Source: Helianthus annuus
Taxonomy: Eukaryota; Streptophyta; Magnoliopsida; Asterales; Asteraceae
DNA: 64,000 bases
Assembly (NCBI RefSeq): GCF_002127325.2
Contig: NC_035433.2
Coordinates: forward strand, 11,584,645 to 11,648,644
Direction: 5' to 3'
Numbering within the stretch: position 1 is the first letter of the stretch; each line of letters begins with the position of its first letter. A program made the position numbers and the translations under genes. The notes beneath the pieces were generated by a model, which saw nothing but the letters and a program-made list of their open reading frames with translations, was not told the origin of the DNA and ran no database searches. Positions 47,801 through 61,400 of the stretch are shown here, one piece after another.

Positions 47801-50800
47801 TTCACAATGGTGTAAAATTAAAATGGGATATACCGGGCTAGGATTCGAGTTACAGGAACAAGGGCCAAACCAACCACCCAAGAATGGAATCGTCGAGCGA
47901 AAACACTTGACAACCTCCTAGAAGCAGCTTTTCTTGCCACCAGACCTTTCTCCATCAATTAGGAATCTGATGCCGTCACTAAACACATTCCTTAAATTGT
48001 AGCCATTTGTTGAGTGTTTTTTTTGGTGTCTAATCCGCATATATATCACCATTGCCCTTGATTTTCTTGACTGTATATCTCTTAAATGTCAACATATACA
48101 CGTGTGATTTAGTTTACGAAGATTTTTCAATGCCGAGAACCTCGATCAGAGAGTAAAAAAGGCGTAAGGTTCACAATGGTGTAAAATTAAAATGGGATAT
48201 ACCGGGCTAGGATTCGAGTTACAGGAACAAGGGCCAAACCAACCACCCAAGAATGGAATCGTCGAGCGAAAACACTTGACAACCTCCTAGAAGCAGCTTT
48301 TCTTGCCACCAGACCTTTCTCCATCAATTAGGAATCTGATGCCGTCACTAAACACATTCCTTAAATTGTAGCCATTTGTTGAGTGTTTTTTTTGGTGTCT
48401 AATCCGCATATATATCACCATTGCCCTTGATTTTCTTGACTGTATATCTCTTAAATGTCAACATATACACGTGTGATTTAGTTTACGAAGATTTTTCAAT
48501 GCCGAGAACCTCGATCAGAGAGTAAAAAAGGCGTAAGGTTCACAATGGTGTAAAATTAAAATGGGATATACCGGGCTAGGATTCGAGTTACAGGAACAAG
48601 GGCCAAACCAACCACCCAAGAATGGAATCGTCGAGCGAAAACACTTGACAACCTCCTAGAAGCAGCTTTTCTTGCCACCAGACCTTTCTCCATCAATTAG
48701 GAATCTGATGCCGTCACTAAACACATTCCTTAAATTGTAGCCATTTGTTGAGTGTTTTTTTTGGTGTCTAATCCGCATATATATCACCATTGCCCTTGAT
48801 TTTCTTGACTGTATATCTCTTAAATGTCAACATATACACGTGTGATTTAGTTTACGAAGATTTTTCAATGCCGAGAACCTCGATCAGAGAGTAAAAAAGG
48901 CGTAAGGTTCACAATGGTGTAAAATTAAAATGGGATATACCGGGCTAGGATTCGAGTTACAGGAACAAGGGCCAAACCAACCACCCAAGAATGGAATCGT
49001 CGAGCGAAAACACTTGACAACCTCCTAGAAGCAGCTTTTCTTGCCACCAGACCTTTCTCCATCAATTAGGAATCTGATGCCGTCACTAAACACATTCCTT
49101 AAATTGTAGCCATTTGTTGAGTGTTTTTTTTGGTGTCTAATCCGCATATATATCACCATTGCCCTTGATTTTCTTGACTGTATATCTCTTAAATGTCAAC
49201 ATATACACGTGTGATTTAGTTTACGAAGATTTTTCAATGCCGAGAACCTCGATCAGAGAGTAAAAAAGGCGTAAGGTTCACAATGGTGTAAAATTAAAAT
49301 GGGATATACCGGGCTAGGATTCGAGTTACAGGAACAAGGGCCAAACCAACCACCCAAGAATGGAATCGTCGAGCGAAAACACTTGACAACCTCCTAGAAG
49401 CAGCTTTTCTTGCCACCAGACCTTTCTCCATCAATTAGGAATCTGATGCCGTCACTAAACACATTCCTTAAATTGTAGCCATTTGTTGAGTGTTTTTTTT
49501 GGTGTCTAATCCGCATATATATCACCATTGCCCTTGATTTTCTTGACTGTATATCTCTTAAATGTCAACATATACACGTGTGATTTAGTTTACGAAGATT
49601 TTTCAATGCCGAGAACCTCGATCAGAGAGTAAAAAAGGCGTAAGGTTCACAATGGTGTAAAATTAAAATGGGATATACCGGGCTAGGATTCGAGTTACAG
49701 GAACAAGGGCCAAACCAACCACCCAAGAATGGAATCGTCGAGCGAAAACACTTGACAACCTCCTAGAAGCAGCTTTTCTTGCCACCAGACCTTTCTCCAT
49801 CAATTAGGAATCTGATGCCGTCACTAAACACATTCCTTAAATTGTAGCCATTTGTTGAGTGTTTTTTTTGGTGTCTAATCCGCATATATATCACCATTGC
49901 CCTTGATTTTCTTGACTGTATATCTCTTAAATGTCAACATATACACGTGTGATTTAGTTTACGAAGATTTTTCAATGCCGAGAACCTCGATCAGAGAGTA
50001 AAAAAGGCGTAAGGTTCACAATGGTGTAAAATTAAAATGGGATATACCGGGCTAGGATTCGAGTTACAGGAACAAGGGCCAAACCAACCACCCAAGAATG
50101 GAATCGTCGAGCGAAAACACTTGACAACCTCCTAGAAGCAGCTTTTCTTGCCACCAGACCTTTCTCCATCAATTAGGAATCTGATGCCGTCACTAAACAC
50201 ATTCCTTAAATTGTAGCCATTTGTTGAGTGTTTTTTTTGGTGTCTAATCCGCATATATATCACCATTGCCCTTGATTTTCTTGACTGTATATCTCTTAAA
50301 TGTCAACATATACACGTGTGATTTAGTTTACGAAGATTTTTCAATGCCGAGAACCTCGATCAGAGAGTAAAAAAGGCGTAAGGTTCACAATGGTGTAAAA
50401 TTAAAATGGGATATACCGGGCTAGGATTCGAGTTACAGGAACAAGGGCCAAACCAACCACCCAAGAATGGAATCGTCGAGCGAAAACACTTGACAACCTC
50501 CTAGAAGCAGCTTTTCTTGCCACCAGACCTTTCTCCATCAATTAGGAATCTGATGCCGTCACTAAACACATTCCTTAAATTGTAGCCATTTGTTGAGTGT
50601 TTTTTTTGGTGTCTAATCCGCATATATATCACCATTGCCCTTGATTTTCTTGACTGTATATCTCTTAAATGTCAACATATACACGTGTGATTTAGTTTAC
50701 GAAGATTTTTCAATGCCGAGAACCTCGATCAGAGAGTAAAAAAGGCGTAAGGTTCACAATGGTGTAAAATTAAAATGGGATATACCGGGCTAGGATTCGA

Positions 50801-53800
50801 GTTACAGGAACAAGGGCCAAACCAACCACCCAAGAATGGAATCGTCGAGCGAAAACACTTGACAACCTCCTAGAAGCAGCTTTTCTTGCCACCAGACCTT
50901 TCTCCATCAATTAGGAATCTGATGCCGTCACTAAACACATTCCTTAAATTGTAGCCATTTGTTGAGTGTTTTTTTTGGTGTCTAATCCGCATATATATCA
51001 CCATTGCCCTTGATTTTCTTGACTGTATATCTCTTAAATGTCAACATATACACGTGTGATTTAGTTTACGAAGATTTTTCAATGCCGAGAACCTCGATCA
51101 GAGAGTAAAAAAGGCGTAAGGTTCACAATGGTGTAAAATTAAAATGGGATATACCGGGCTAGGATTCGAGTTACAGGAACAAGGGCCAAACCAACCACCC
51201 AAGAATGGAATCGTCGAGCGAAAACACTTGACAACCTCCTAGAAGCAGCTTTTCTTGCCACCAGACCTTTCTCCATCAATTAGGAATCTGATGCCGTCAC
51301 TAAACACATTCCTTAAATTGTAGCCATTTGTTGAGTGTTTTTTTTGGTGTCTAATCCGCATATATATCACCATTGCCCTTGATTTTCTTGACTGTATATC
51401 TCTTAAATGTCAACATATACACGTGTGATTTAGTTTACGAAGATTTTTCAATGCCGAGAACCTCGATCAGAGAGTAAAAAAGGCGTAAGGTTCACAATGG
51501 TGTAAAATTAAAATGGGATATACCGGGCTAGGATTCGAGTTACAGGAACAAGGGCCAAACCAACCACCCAAGAATGGAATCGTCGAGCGAAAACACTTGA
51601 CAACCTCCTAGAAGCAGCTTTTCTTGCCACCAGACCTTTCTCCATCAATTAGGAATCTGATGCCGTCACTAAACACATTCCTTAAATTGTAGCCATTTGT
51701 TGAGTGTTTTTTTTGGTGTCTAATCCGCATATATATCACCATTGCCCTTGATTTTCTTGACTGTATATCTCTTAAATGTCAACATATACACGTGTGATTT
51801 AGTTTACGAAGATTTTTCAATGCCGAGAACCTCGATCAGAGAGTAAAAAAGGCGTAAGGTTCACAATGGTGTAAAATTAAAATGGGATATACCGGGCTAG
51901 GATTCGAGTTACAGGAACAAGGGCCAAACCAACCACCCAAGAATGGAATCGTCGAGCGAAAACACTTGACAACCTCCTAGAAGCAGCTTTTCTTGCCACC
52001 AGACCTTTCTCCATCAATTAGGAATCTGATGCCGTCACTAAACACATTCCTTAAATTGTAGCCATTTGTTGAGTGTTTTTTTTGGTGTCTAATCCGCATA
52101 TATATCACCATTGCCCTTGATTTTCTTGACTGTATATCTCTTAAATGTCAACATATACACGTGTGATTTAGTTTACGAAGATTTTTCAATGCCGAGAACC
52201 TCGATCAGAGAGTAAAAAAGGCGTAAGGTTCACAATGGTGTAAAATTAAAATGGGATATACCGGGCTAGGATTCGAGTTACAGGAACAAGGGCCAAACCA
52301 ACCACCCAAGAATGGAATCGTCGAGCGAAAACACTTGACAACCTCCTAGAAGCAGCTTTTCTTGCCACCAGACCTTTCTCCATCAATTAGGAATCTGATG
52401 CCGTCACTAAACACATTCCTTAAATTGTAGCCATTTGTTGAGTGTTTTTTTTGGTGTCTAATCCGCATATATATCACCATTGCCCTTGATTTTCTTGACT
52501 GTATATCTCTTAAATGTCAACATATACACGTGTGATTTAGTTTACGAAGATTTTTCAATGCCGAGAACCTCGATCAGAGAGTAAAAAAGGCGTAAGGTTC
52601 ACAATGGTGTAAAATTAAAATGGGATATACCGGGCTAGGATTCGAGTTACAGGAACAAGGGCCAAACCAACCACCCAAGAATGGAATCGTCGAGCGAAAA
52701 CACTTGACAACCTCCTAGAAGCAGCTTTTCTTGCCACCAGACCTTTCTCCATCAATTAGGAATCTGATGCCGTCACTAAACACATTCCTTAAATTGTAGC
52801 CATTTGTTGAGTGTTTTTTTTGGTGTCTAATCCGCATATATATCACCATTGCCCTTGATTTTCTTGACTGTATATCTCTTAAATGTCAACATATACACGT
52901 GTGATTTAGTTTACGAAGATTTTTCAATGCCGAGAACCTCGATCAGAGAGTAAAAAAGGCGTAAGGTTCACAATGGTGTAAAATTAAAATGGGATATACC
53001 GGGCTAGGATTCGAGTTACAGGAACAAGGGCCAAACCAACCACCCAAGAATGGAATCGTCGAGCGAAAACACTTGACAACCTCCTAGAAGCAGCTTTTCT
53101 TGCCACCAGACCTTTCTCCATCAATTAGGAATCTGATGCCGTCACTAAACACATTCCTTAAATTGTAGCCATTTGTTGAGTGTTTTTTTTGGTGTCTAAT
53201 CCGCATATATATCACCATTGCCCTTGATTTTCTTGACTGTATATCTCTTAAATGTCAACATATACACGTGTGATTTAGTTTACGAAGATTTTTCAATGCC
53301 GAGAACCTCGATCAGAGAGTAAAAAAGGCGTAAGGTTCACAATGGTGTAAAATTAAAATGGGATATACCGGGCTAGGATTCGAGTTACAGGAACAAGGGC
53401 CAAACCAACCACCCAAGAATGGAATCGTCGAGCGAAAACACTTGACAACCTCCTAGAAGCAGCTTTTCTTGCCACCAGACCTTTCTCCATCAATTAGGAA
53501 TCTGATGCCGTCACTAAACACATTCCTTAAATTGTAGCCATTTGTTGAGTGTTTTTTTTGGTGTCTAATCCGCATATATATCACCATTGCCCTTGATTTT
53601 CTTGACTGTATATCTCTTAAATGTCAACATATACACGTGTGATTTAGTTTACGAAGATTTTTCAATGCCGAGAACCTCGATCAGAGAGTAAAAAAGGCGT
53701 AAGGTTCACAATGGTGTAAAATTAAAATGGGATATACCGGGCTAGGATTCGAGTTACAGGAACAAGGGCCAAACCAACCACCCAAGAATGGAATCGTCGA

Positions 53801-56800
53801 GCGAAAACACTTGACAACCTCCTAGAAGCAGCTTTTCTTGCCACCAGACCTTTCTCCATCAATTAGGAATCTGATGCCGTCACTAAACACATTCCTTAAA
53901 TTGTAGCCATTTGTTGAGTGTTTTTTTTGGTGTCTAATCCGCATATATATCACCATTGCCCTTGATTTTCTTGACTGTATATCTCTTAAATGTCAACATA
54001 TACACGTGTGATTTAGTTTACGAAGATTTTTCAATGCCGAGAACCTCGATCAGAGAGTAAAAAAGGCGTAAGGTTCACAATGGTGTAAAATTAAAATGGG
54101 ATATACCGGGCTAGGATTCGAGTTACAGGAACAAGGGCCAAACCAACCACCCAAGAATGGAATCGTCGAGCGAAAACACTTGACAACCTCCTAGAAGCAG
54201 CTTTTCTTGCCACCAGACCTTTCTCCATCAATTAGGAATCTGATGCCGTCACTAAACACATTCCTTAAATTGTAGCCATTTGTTGAGTGTTTTTTTTGGT
54301 GTCTAATCCGCATATATATCACCATTGCCCTTGATTTTCTTGACTGTATATCTCTTAAATGTCAACATATACACGTGTGATTTAGTTTACGAAGATTTTT
54401 CAATGCCGAGAACCTCGATCAGAGAGTAAAAAAGGCGTAAGGTTCACAATGGTGTAAAATTAAAATGGGATATACCGGGCTAGGATTCGAGTTACAGGAA
54501 CAAGGGCCAAACCAACCACCCAAGAATGGAATCGTCGAGCGAAAACACTTGACAACCTCCTAGAAGCAGCTTTTCTTGCCACCAGACCTTTCTCCATCAA
54601 TTAGGAATCTGATGCCGTCACTAAACACATTCCTTAAATTGTAGCCATTTGTTGAGTGTTTTTTTTGGTGTCTAATCCGCATATATATCACCATTGCCCT
54701 TGATTTTCTTGACTGTATATCTCTTAAATGTCAACATATACACGTGTGATTTAGTTTACGAAGATTTTTCAATGCCGAGAACCTCGATCAGAGAGTAAAA
54801 AAGGCGTAAGGTTCACAATGGTGTAAAATTAAAATGGGATATACCGGGCTAGGATTCGAGTTACAGGAACAAGGGCCAAACCAACCACCCAAGAATGGAA
54901 TCGTCGAGCGAAAACACTTGACAACCTCCTAGAAGCAGCTTTTCTTGCCACCAGACCTTTCTCCATCAATTAGGAATCTGATGCCGTCACTAAACACATT
55001 CCTTAAATTGTAGCCATTTGTTGAGTGTTTTTTTTGGTGTCTAATCCGCATATATATCACCATTGCCCTTGATTTTCTTGACTGTATATCTCTTAAATGT
55101 CAACATATACACGTGTGATTTAGTTTACGAAGATTTTTCAATGCCGAGAACCTCGATCAGAGAGTAAAAAAGGCGTAAGGTTCACAATGGTGTAAAATTA
55201 AAATGGGATATACCGGGCTAGGATTCGAGTTACAGGAACAAGGGCCAAACCAACCACCCAAGAATGGAATCGTCGAGCGAAAACACTTGACAACCTCCTA
55301 GAAGCAGCTTTTCTTGCCACCAGACCTTTCTCCATCAATTAGGAATCTGATGCCGTCACTAAACACATTCCTTAAATTGTAGCCATTTGTTGAGTGTTTT
55401 TTTTGGTGTCTAATCCGCATATATATCACCATTGCCCTTGATTTTCTTGACTGTATATCTCTTAAATGTCAACATATACACGTGTGATTTAGTTTACGAA
55501 GATTTTTCAATGCCGAGAACCTCGATCAGAGAGTAAAAAAGGCGTAAGGTTCACAATGGTGTAAAATTAAAATGGGATATACCGGGCTAGGATTCGAGTT
55601 ACAGGAACAAGGGCCAAACCAACCACCCAAGAATGGAATCGTCGAGCGAAAACACTTGACAACCTCCTAGAAGCAGCTTTTCTTGCCACCAGACCTTTCT
55701 CCATCAATTAGGAATCTGATGCCGTCACTAAACACATTCCTTAAATTGTAGCCATTTGTTGAGTGTTTTTTTTGGTGTCTAATCCGCATATATATCACCA
55801 TTGCCCTTGATTTTCTTGACTGTATATCTCTTAAATGTCAACATATACACGTGTGATTTAGTTTACGAAGATTTTTCAATGCCGAGAACCTCGATCAGAG
55901 AGTAAAAAAGGCGTAAGGTTCACAATGGTGTAAAATTAAAATGGGATATACCGGGCTAGGATTCGAGTTACAGGAACAAGGGCCAAACCAACCACCCAAG
56001 AATGGAATCGTCGAGCGAAAACACTTGACAACCTCCTAGAAGCAGCTTTTCTTGCCACCAGACCTTTCTCCATCAATTAGGAATCTGATGCCGTCACTAA
56101 ACACATTCCTTAAATTGTAGCCATTTGTTGAGTGTTTTTTTTGGTGTCTAATCCGCATATATATCACCATTGCCCTTGATTTTCTTGACTGTATATCTCT
56201 TAAATGTCAACATATACACGTGTGATTTAGTTTACGAAGATTTTTCAATGCCGAGAACCTCGATCAGAGAGTAAAAAAGGCGTAAGGTTCACAATGGTGT
56301 AAAATTAAAATGGGATATACCGGGCTAGGATTCGAGTTACAGGAACAAGGGCCAAACCAACCACCCAAGAATGGAATCGTCGAGCGAAAACACTTGACAA
56401 CCTCCTAGAAGCAGCTTTTCTTGCCACCAGACCTTTCTCCATCAATTAGGAATCTGATGCCGTCACTAAACACATTCCTTAAATTGTAGCCATTTGTTGA
56501 GTGTTTTTTTTGGTGTCTAATCCGCATATATATCACCATTGCCCTTGATTTTCTTGACTGTATATCTCTTAAATGTCAACATATACACGTGTGATTTAGT
56601 TTACGAAGATTTTTCAATGCCGAGAACCTCGATCAGAGAGTAAAAAAGGCGTAAGGTTCACAATGGTGTAAAATTAAAATGGGATATACCGGGCTAGGAT
56701 TCGAGTTACAGGAACAAGGGCCAAACCAACCACCCAAGAATGGAATCGTCGAGCGAAAACACTTGACAACCTCCTAGAAGCAGCTTTTCTTGCCACCAGA

Positions 56801-58449
56801 CCTTTCTCCATCAATTAGGAATCTGATGCCGTCACTAAACACATTCCTTAAATTGTAGCCATTTGTTGAGTGTTTTTTTGGTGTCTAATCCGCATATATA
56901 TCACCATTGCCCTTGATTTTCTTGACTGTATATCTCTTAAATGTCAACATATACACGTGTGATTTAGTTTACGAAGATTTTTCAATGCCGAGAACCTCGA
57001 TCAGAGAGTAAAAAAGGCGTAAGGTTCACAATGGTGTAAAATTAAAATGGGATATACCGGGCTAGGATTCGAGTTACAGGAACAAGGGCCAAACCAACCA
57101 CCCAAGAATGGAATCGTCGAGCGAAAACACTTGACAACCTCCTAGAAGCAGCTTTTCTTGCCACCAGACCTTTCTCCATCAATTAGGAATCTGATGCCGT
57201 CACTAAACACATTCCTTAAATTGTAGCCATTTGTTGAGTGTTTTTTTTGGTGTCTAATCCGCATATATATCACCATTGCCCTTGATTTTCTTGACTGTAT
57301 ATCTCTTAAATGTCAACATATACACGTGTGATTTAGTTTACGAAGATTTTTCAATGCCGAGAACCTCGATCAGAGAGTAAAAAAGGCGTAAGGTTCACAA
57401 TGGTGTAAAATTAAAATGGGATATACCGGGCTAGGATTCGAGTTACAGGAACAAGGGCCAAACCAACCACCCAAGAATGGAATCGTCGAGCGAAAACACT
57501 TGACAACCTCCTAGAAGCAGCTTTTCTTGCCACCAGACCTTTCTCCATCAATTAGGAATCTGATGCCGTCACTAAACACATTCCTTAAATTGTAGCCATT
57601 TGTTGAGTGTTTTTTTTTGGTGTCTAATCCGCATATATATCACCATTGCCTTGATTTTCTTGACTGTATATCTCTTAAATGTCAACATATACACGTGTGA
57701 TTTAGTTTACGAAGATTTTTCAATGCCGAGAACCTCGATCAGAGAGTAAAAAAGGCGTAAGGTTCACAATGGTGTAAAATTAAAATGGGATATACCGGGC
57801 TAGGATTCGAGTTACAGGAACAAGGGCCAAACCAACCACCCAAGAATGGAATCGTCGAGCGAAAACACTTGACAACCTCCTAGAAGCAGCTTTTCTTGCC
57901 ACCAGACCTTTCTCCATCAATTAGGAATCTGATGCCGTCACTAAACACATTCCTTAAATTGTAGCCATTTGTTGAGTGTTTTTTTTGGTGTCTAATCCGC
58001 ATATATATCACCATTGCCCTTGATTTTCTTGACTGTATATCTCTTAAATGTCAACATATACACGTGTGATTTAGTTTACGAAGATTTTTCAATGCCGAGA
58101 ACCTCGATCAGAGAGTAAAAAAGGCGTAAGGTTCACAATGGTGTAAAATTAAAATGGGATATACCGGGCTAGGATTCGAGTTACAGGAACAAGGGCCAAA
58201 CCAACCACCCAAGAATGGAATCGTCGAGCGAAAACACTTGACAACCTCCTAGAAGCAGCTTTTCTTGCCACCAGACCTTTCTCCATCAATTAGGAATCTG
58301 ATGCCGTCACTAAACACATTCCTTAAATTGTAGCCATTTGTTGAGTGTTTTTTTTGGTGTCTAATCCGCATATATATCACCATTGCCCTTGATTTTCTTG
58401 ACTGTATATCTCTTAAATGTCAACATATACACGTGTGATTTAGTTTACG
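44806..58449. repeat. 37 virtually identical 369-bp monomers
   Basis: The landmark TGTCAACATATACACGTG recurs every 369 bp from 44765 to 58418 (13653 = 37 x 369). By eye the units are identical except for a T-run of 7 near 56872 and, near 57611-57650, a T-run of 9 with one C lost. All are type A. The block starts and stops abruptly against indel-rich DNA. It represents either a very recent amplification or an assembly-generated consensus array. Confidence 0.95.
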
Positions 58450-61400
58450 AAGAATTTTTCAAATGCCGAGAACCTCGATCAGAGAGTAATAAAGGCATAA
58501 GGTTCACAATGGTGTAAAATTAAAATGGGATATACCGGGGCTAGGATTCGAGTTAACAGGAAACAAGGGCCAAACCAACCACCCAAGAATGGAATCGTCG
58601 AGCGAAACACTAACAACCTCCTAGAAGCAGCTTTTCTTGCCACAGACCTTTCTCCATTCAATTAGGAAGTCTGATGCCGTCACTAAACACATTCCTTAAA
58701 TTGTAAGCCATTTGTTGGAGTGTTTTTTTTTTGGTATCTAATCCGCATATATATCACCATTGCCCTTGATTTTTATTGACCTGTATATCTCTTAAATGTC
58801 AACATATACACGTGTGATTTAGTTTTACGAAGATTTTCAATGCCGAGAACCACGATCAAGAGTAAAAAAGGCGTAAGGTTCACAATGGTGTAAAATTAAA
58901 ATGGGATATACCGGGCTAGGATTCCGAGTTAACAGGAAACAAGGGCCAAACCAACCACCAAGAATGGAATCGTCGAGCGAAAACACTTGACAACCTCCTA
59001 GAAGCAGCTTTTCTTGCCACAGACCTTCTCTCCATCAATTAGGAATCTGATGCCGTCACTAAACACATTCCTTTAAAATTGTAGCCATTTGTTGAGTGTT
59101 TTTTTTTTGGTCTAATCCGCATATATATCACCATTGCCCTTGATTTTCTTGATGTATATCTCTTTAAATGTCAACATATACACGTGTGATTTGTTTACGA
59201 AGATTTTTCAATGCGAGAACCTCGATCAGAGAGTAAAAAATGGCGTAAGGTTCACAATGGTGTAAAATTAAAACTGGGATATACCGGGCTAGGATTCGAG
59301 TTTACAGGAACAAGGGCCAAACAACCCACCCAAGATGGAATCGTCGAGCGAAAACACTTGACAAACCTCCTAGAAGCAGCTTTTCTTGCCACCAGACCTT
59401 TCTCCATCAATTAGGAATATGATGCCATCACTAAACACATTCCTTAAATTGTAGCCATTTGTTAAGTGTTTTTTTGGTATCTAATCCCCATATATATCAC
59501 CATTGCCCTTGATTTTCTTGAATGTATATCTCTTAAATGTCAACTTATACACGTGTGATTTAGTTTACGAAGATTTTTCAATGCCGAGAACCACGATCAA
59601 AGAGTAAAAAAGGCGTAAGGTTCACAATGGTGTAAAATTAAAATGGGAATATACCGGGCTAGGATTCGAGTTACAGGAACAAGGGCCAAACCAACCCACC
59701 CAAGAATGGAATCGTCGAGCGAAAACACTTGACAACCTCCTAGAAGCAGCTTTTCTTGCCACCAGACCTTTCTCCATCAATTAGGAAGCTGATGCGTATT
59801 AAACACATTCCTTAAATTGTAGCCATTTGTTGAGTGTTTTTTTTGGTATCTAATCCGCCATATATATCACCATTGCCCTTGATTTTCTTGACTGTATATT
59901 CTCTTAAATGTCAACATATACACGTGTGCTTTAGTTTACGAAGATTTTTCAATGCCGAGAACCACGATAAAGAGTAAAAAAAGGCGTAAGGTTCACAATG
60001 GTGTAAAATTAAAATGGGATATACCGGGCTAGGATTCGAGTTACAGGAACAAGGGCCAAACAACCACCCAAGAATGGAATCGTCGAGCGAAAACACTTAA
60101 CAACATCCTAGAAGCAGCTTTTCTTGCCACCAGACCTTTCTCCATCAATTAGGAATCTGATGCCATCACTAAACACATTCCTTAAATTGTAGCCATTTGT
60201 TGAGTGTTTTTTTGGTAGTCTAAATCCGCATATATATCACCATTGCCCTTGAGTTTTCTTGACTGTATATCTCTTAAATGTCAACATATACACGTGTGAT
60301 TTAGTTTACGAAGATTTTTCAATGCCGAGAACCACGATCAAAGAGTAAAAAAGGCGTAAGGTTCACAATGGTGTAAAATTAAAATGGGATATACCGGGCT
60401 TGGATTCGAGTTACAGGAACAAGGGCAAAACAACCCACCCAGAATGGAATCGTCGAGCGAAAACACTTGACAACCTCCTAGAAGTAGCTTTTCTTGCCAC
60501 CAGACCTTTCTCCATCAATTAGGAATATGATGTCGTCCACTAAACACATTCCTTAAATTGTAGCTATTTGTTGAGTGTTTTTTTTTCTTTTTGGTGTCTA
60601 ATCCACATATATATCACCATTTCCCTTGATTTTCTTGACCGTATATCTCTTAAATGTTAACATATACACGTGTGATTTAGTTTACGAAGATTTTTCAATG
60701 CCGAGAACCACGATCAGAGAGAGAAAAAAGGCGTAAGGTTCACAATGGTGTAAAAGTAAAATGGGATATACCGGCTAGGATTCGAGTAACAGGAACCAGG
60801 GCCAACCAACACCCAAAGAATGGAATGGTCGAGTGAAAACACTTGACAACCTCCTAGAAGCAGCTTTTCTTGGCCACCAGACCTTTCTCCATCAATTAGG
60901 AATCTGATGCCCTCACTAACACATTCCTTAAATTGTAGCCATTTGTTGAGTGTTTTGTGGAGTCTAATCCGCATATATATCACCATTGCCTTGATTTTCT
61001 TGAGTGTATATCTCTTAAATGTCAACATATACACGTGTGATTTAGTTTACAAAGATTTTTCAATGCCGAGAACCTCGATCAGAGAGTAATAAAGGCGTAA
61101 GGTTCACAATGGTGTAAAATTAAAATGGGATATACCGGGCTAGGATTCGAGTTACAGGAACAAGGGCCAAACCAACCACCCAAGAATGGAATCGTCCGAG
61201 CGAAAACACTTAACAACCTCTAGAAGCAGCTTTTCTTGCCACCAGACCTTTCTCCATCAATTAGGAAGCTGATGCCGTCACTAAACATCTTCCTTAAATT
61301 GTAGCCATTTGTGATGTGTTTTTTTTGGTATCTAATCCGCATACATATCACCATGCCTTGATTTTATTGACTGTATATCTCTTAAATGTCAACATATACA

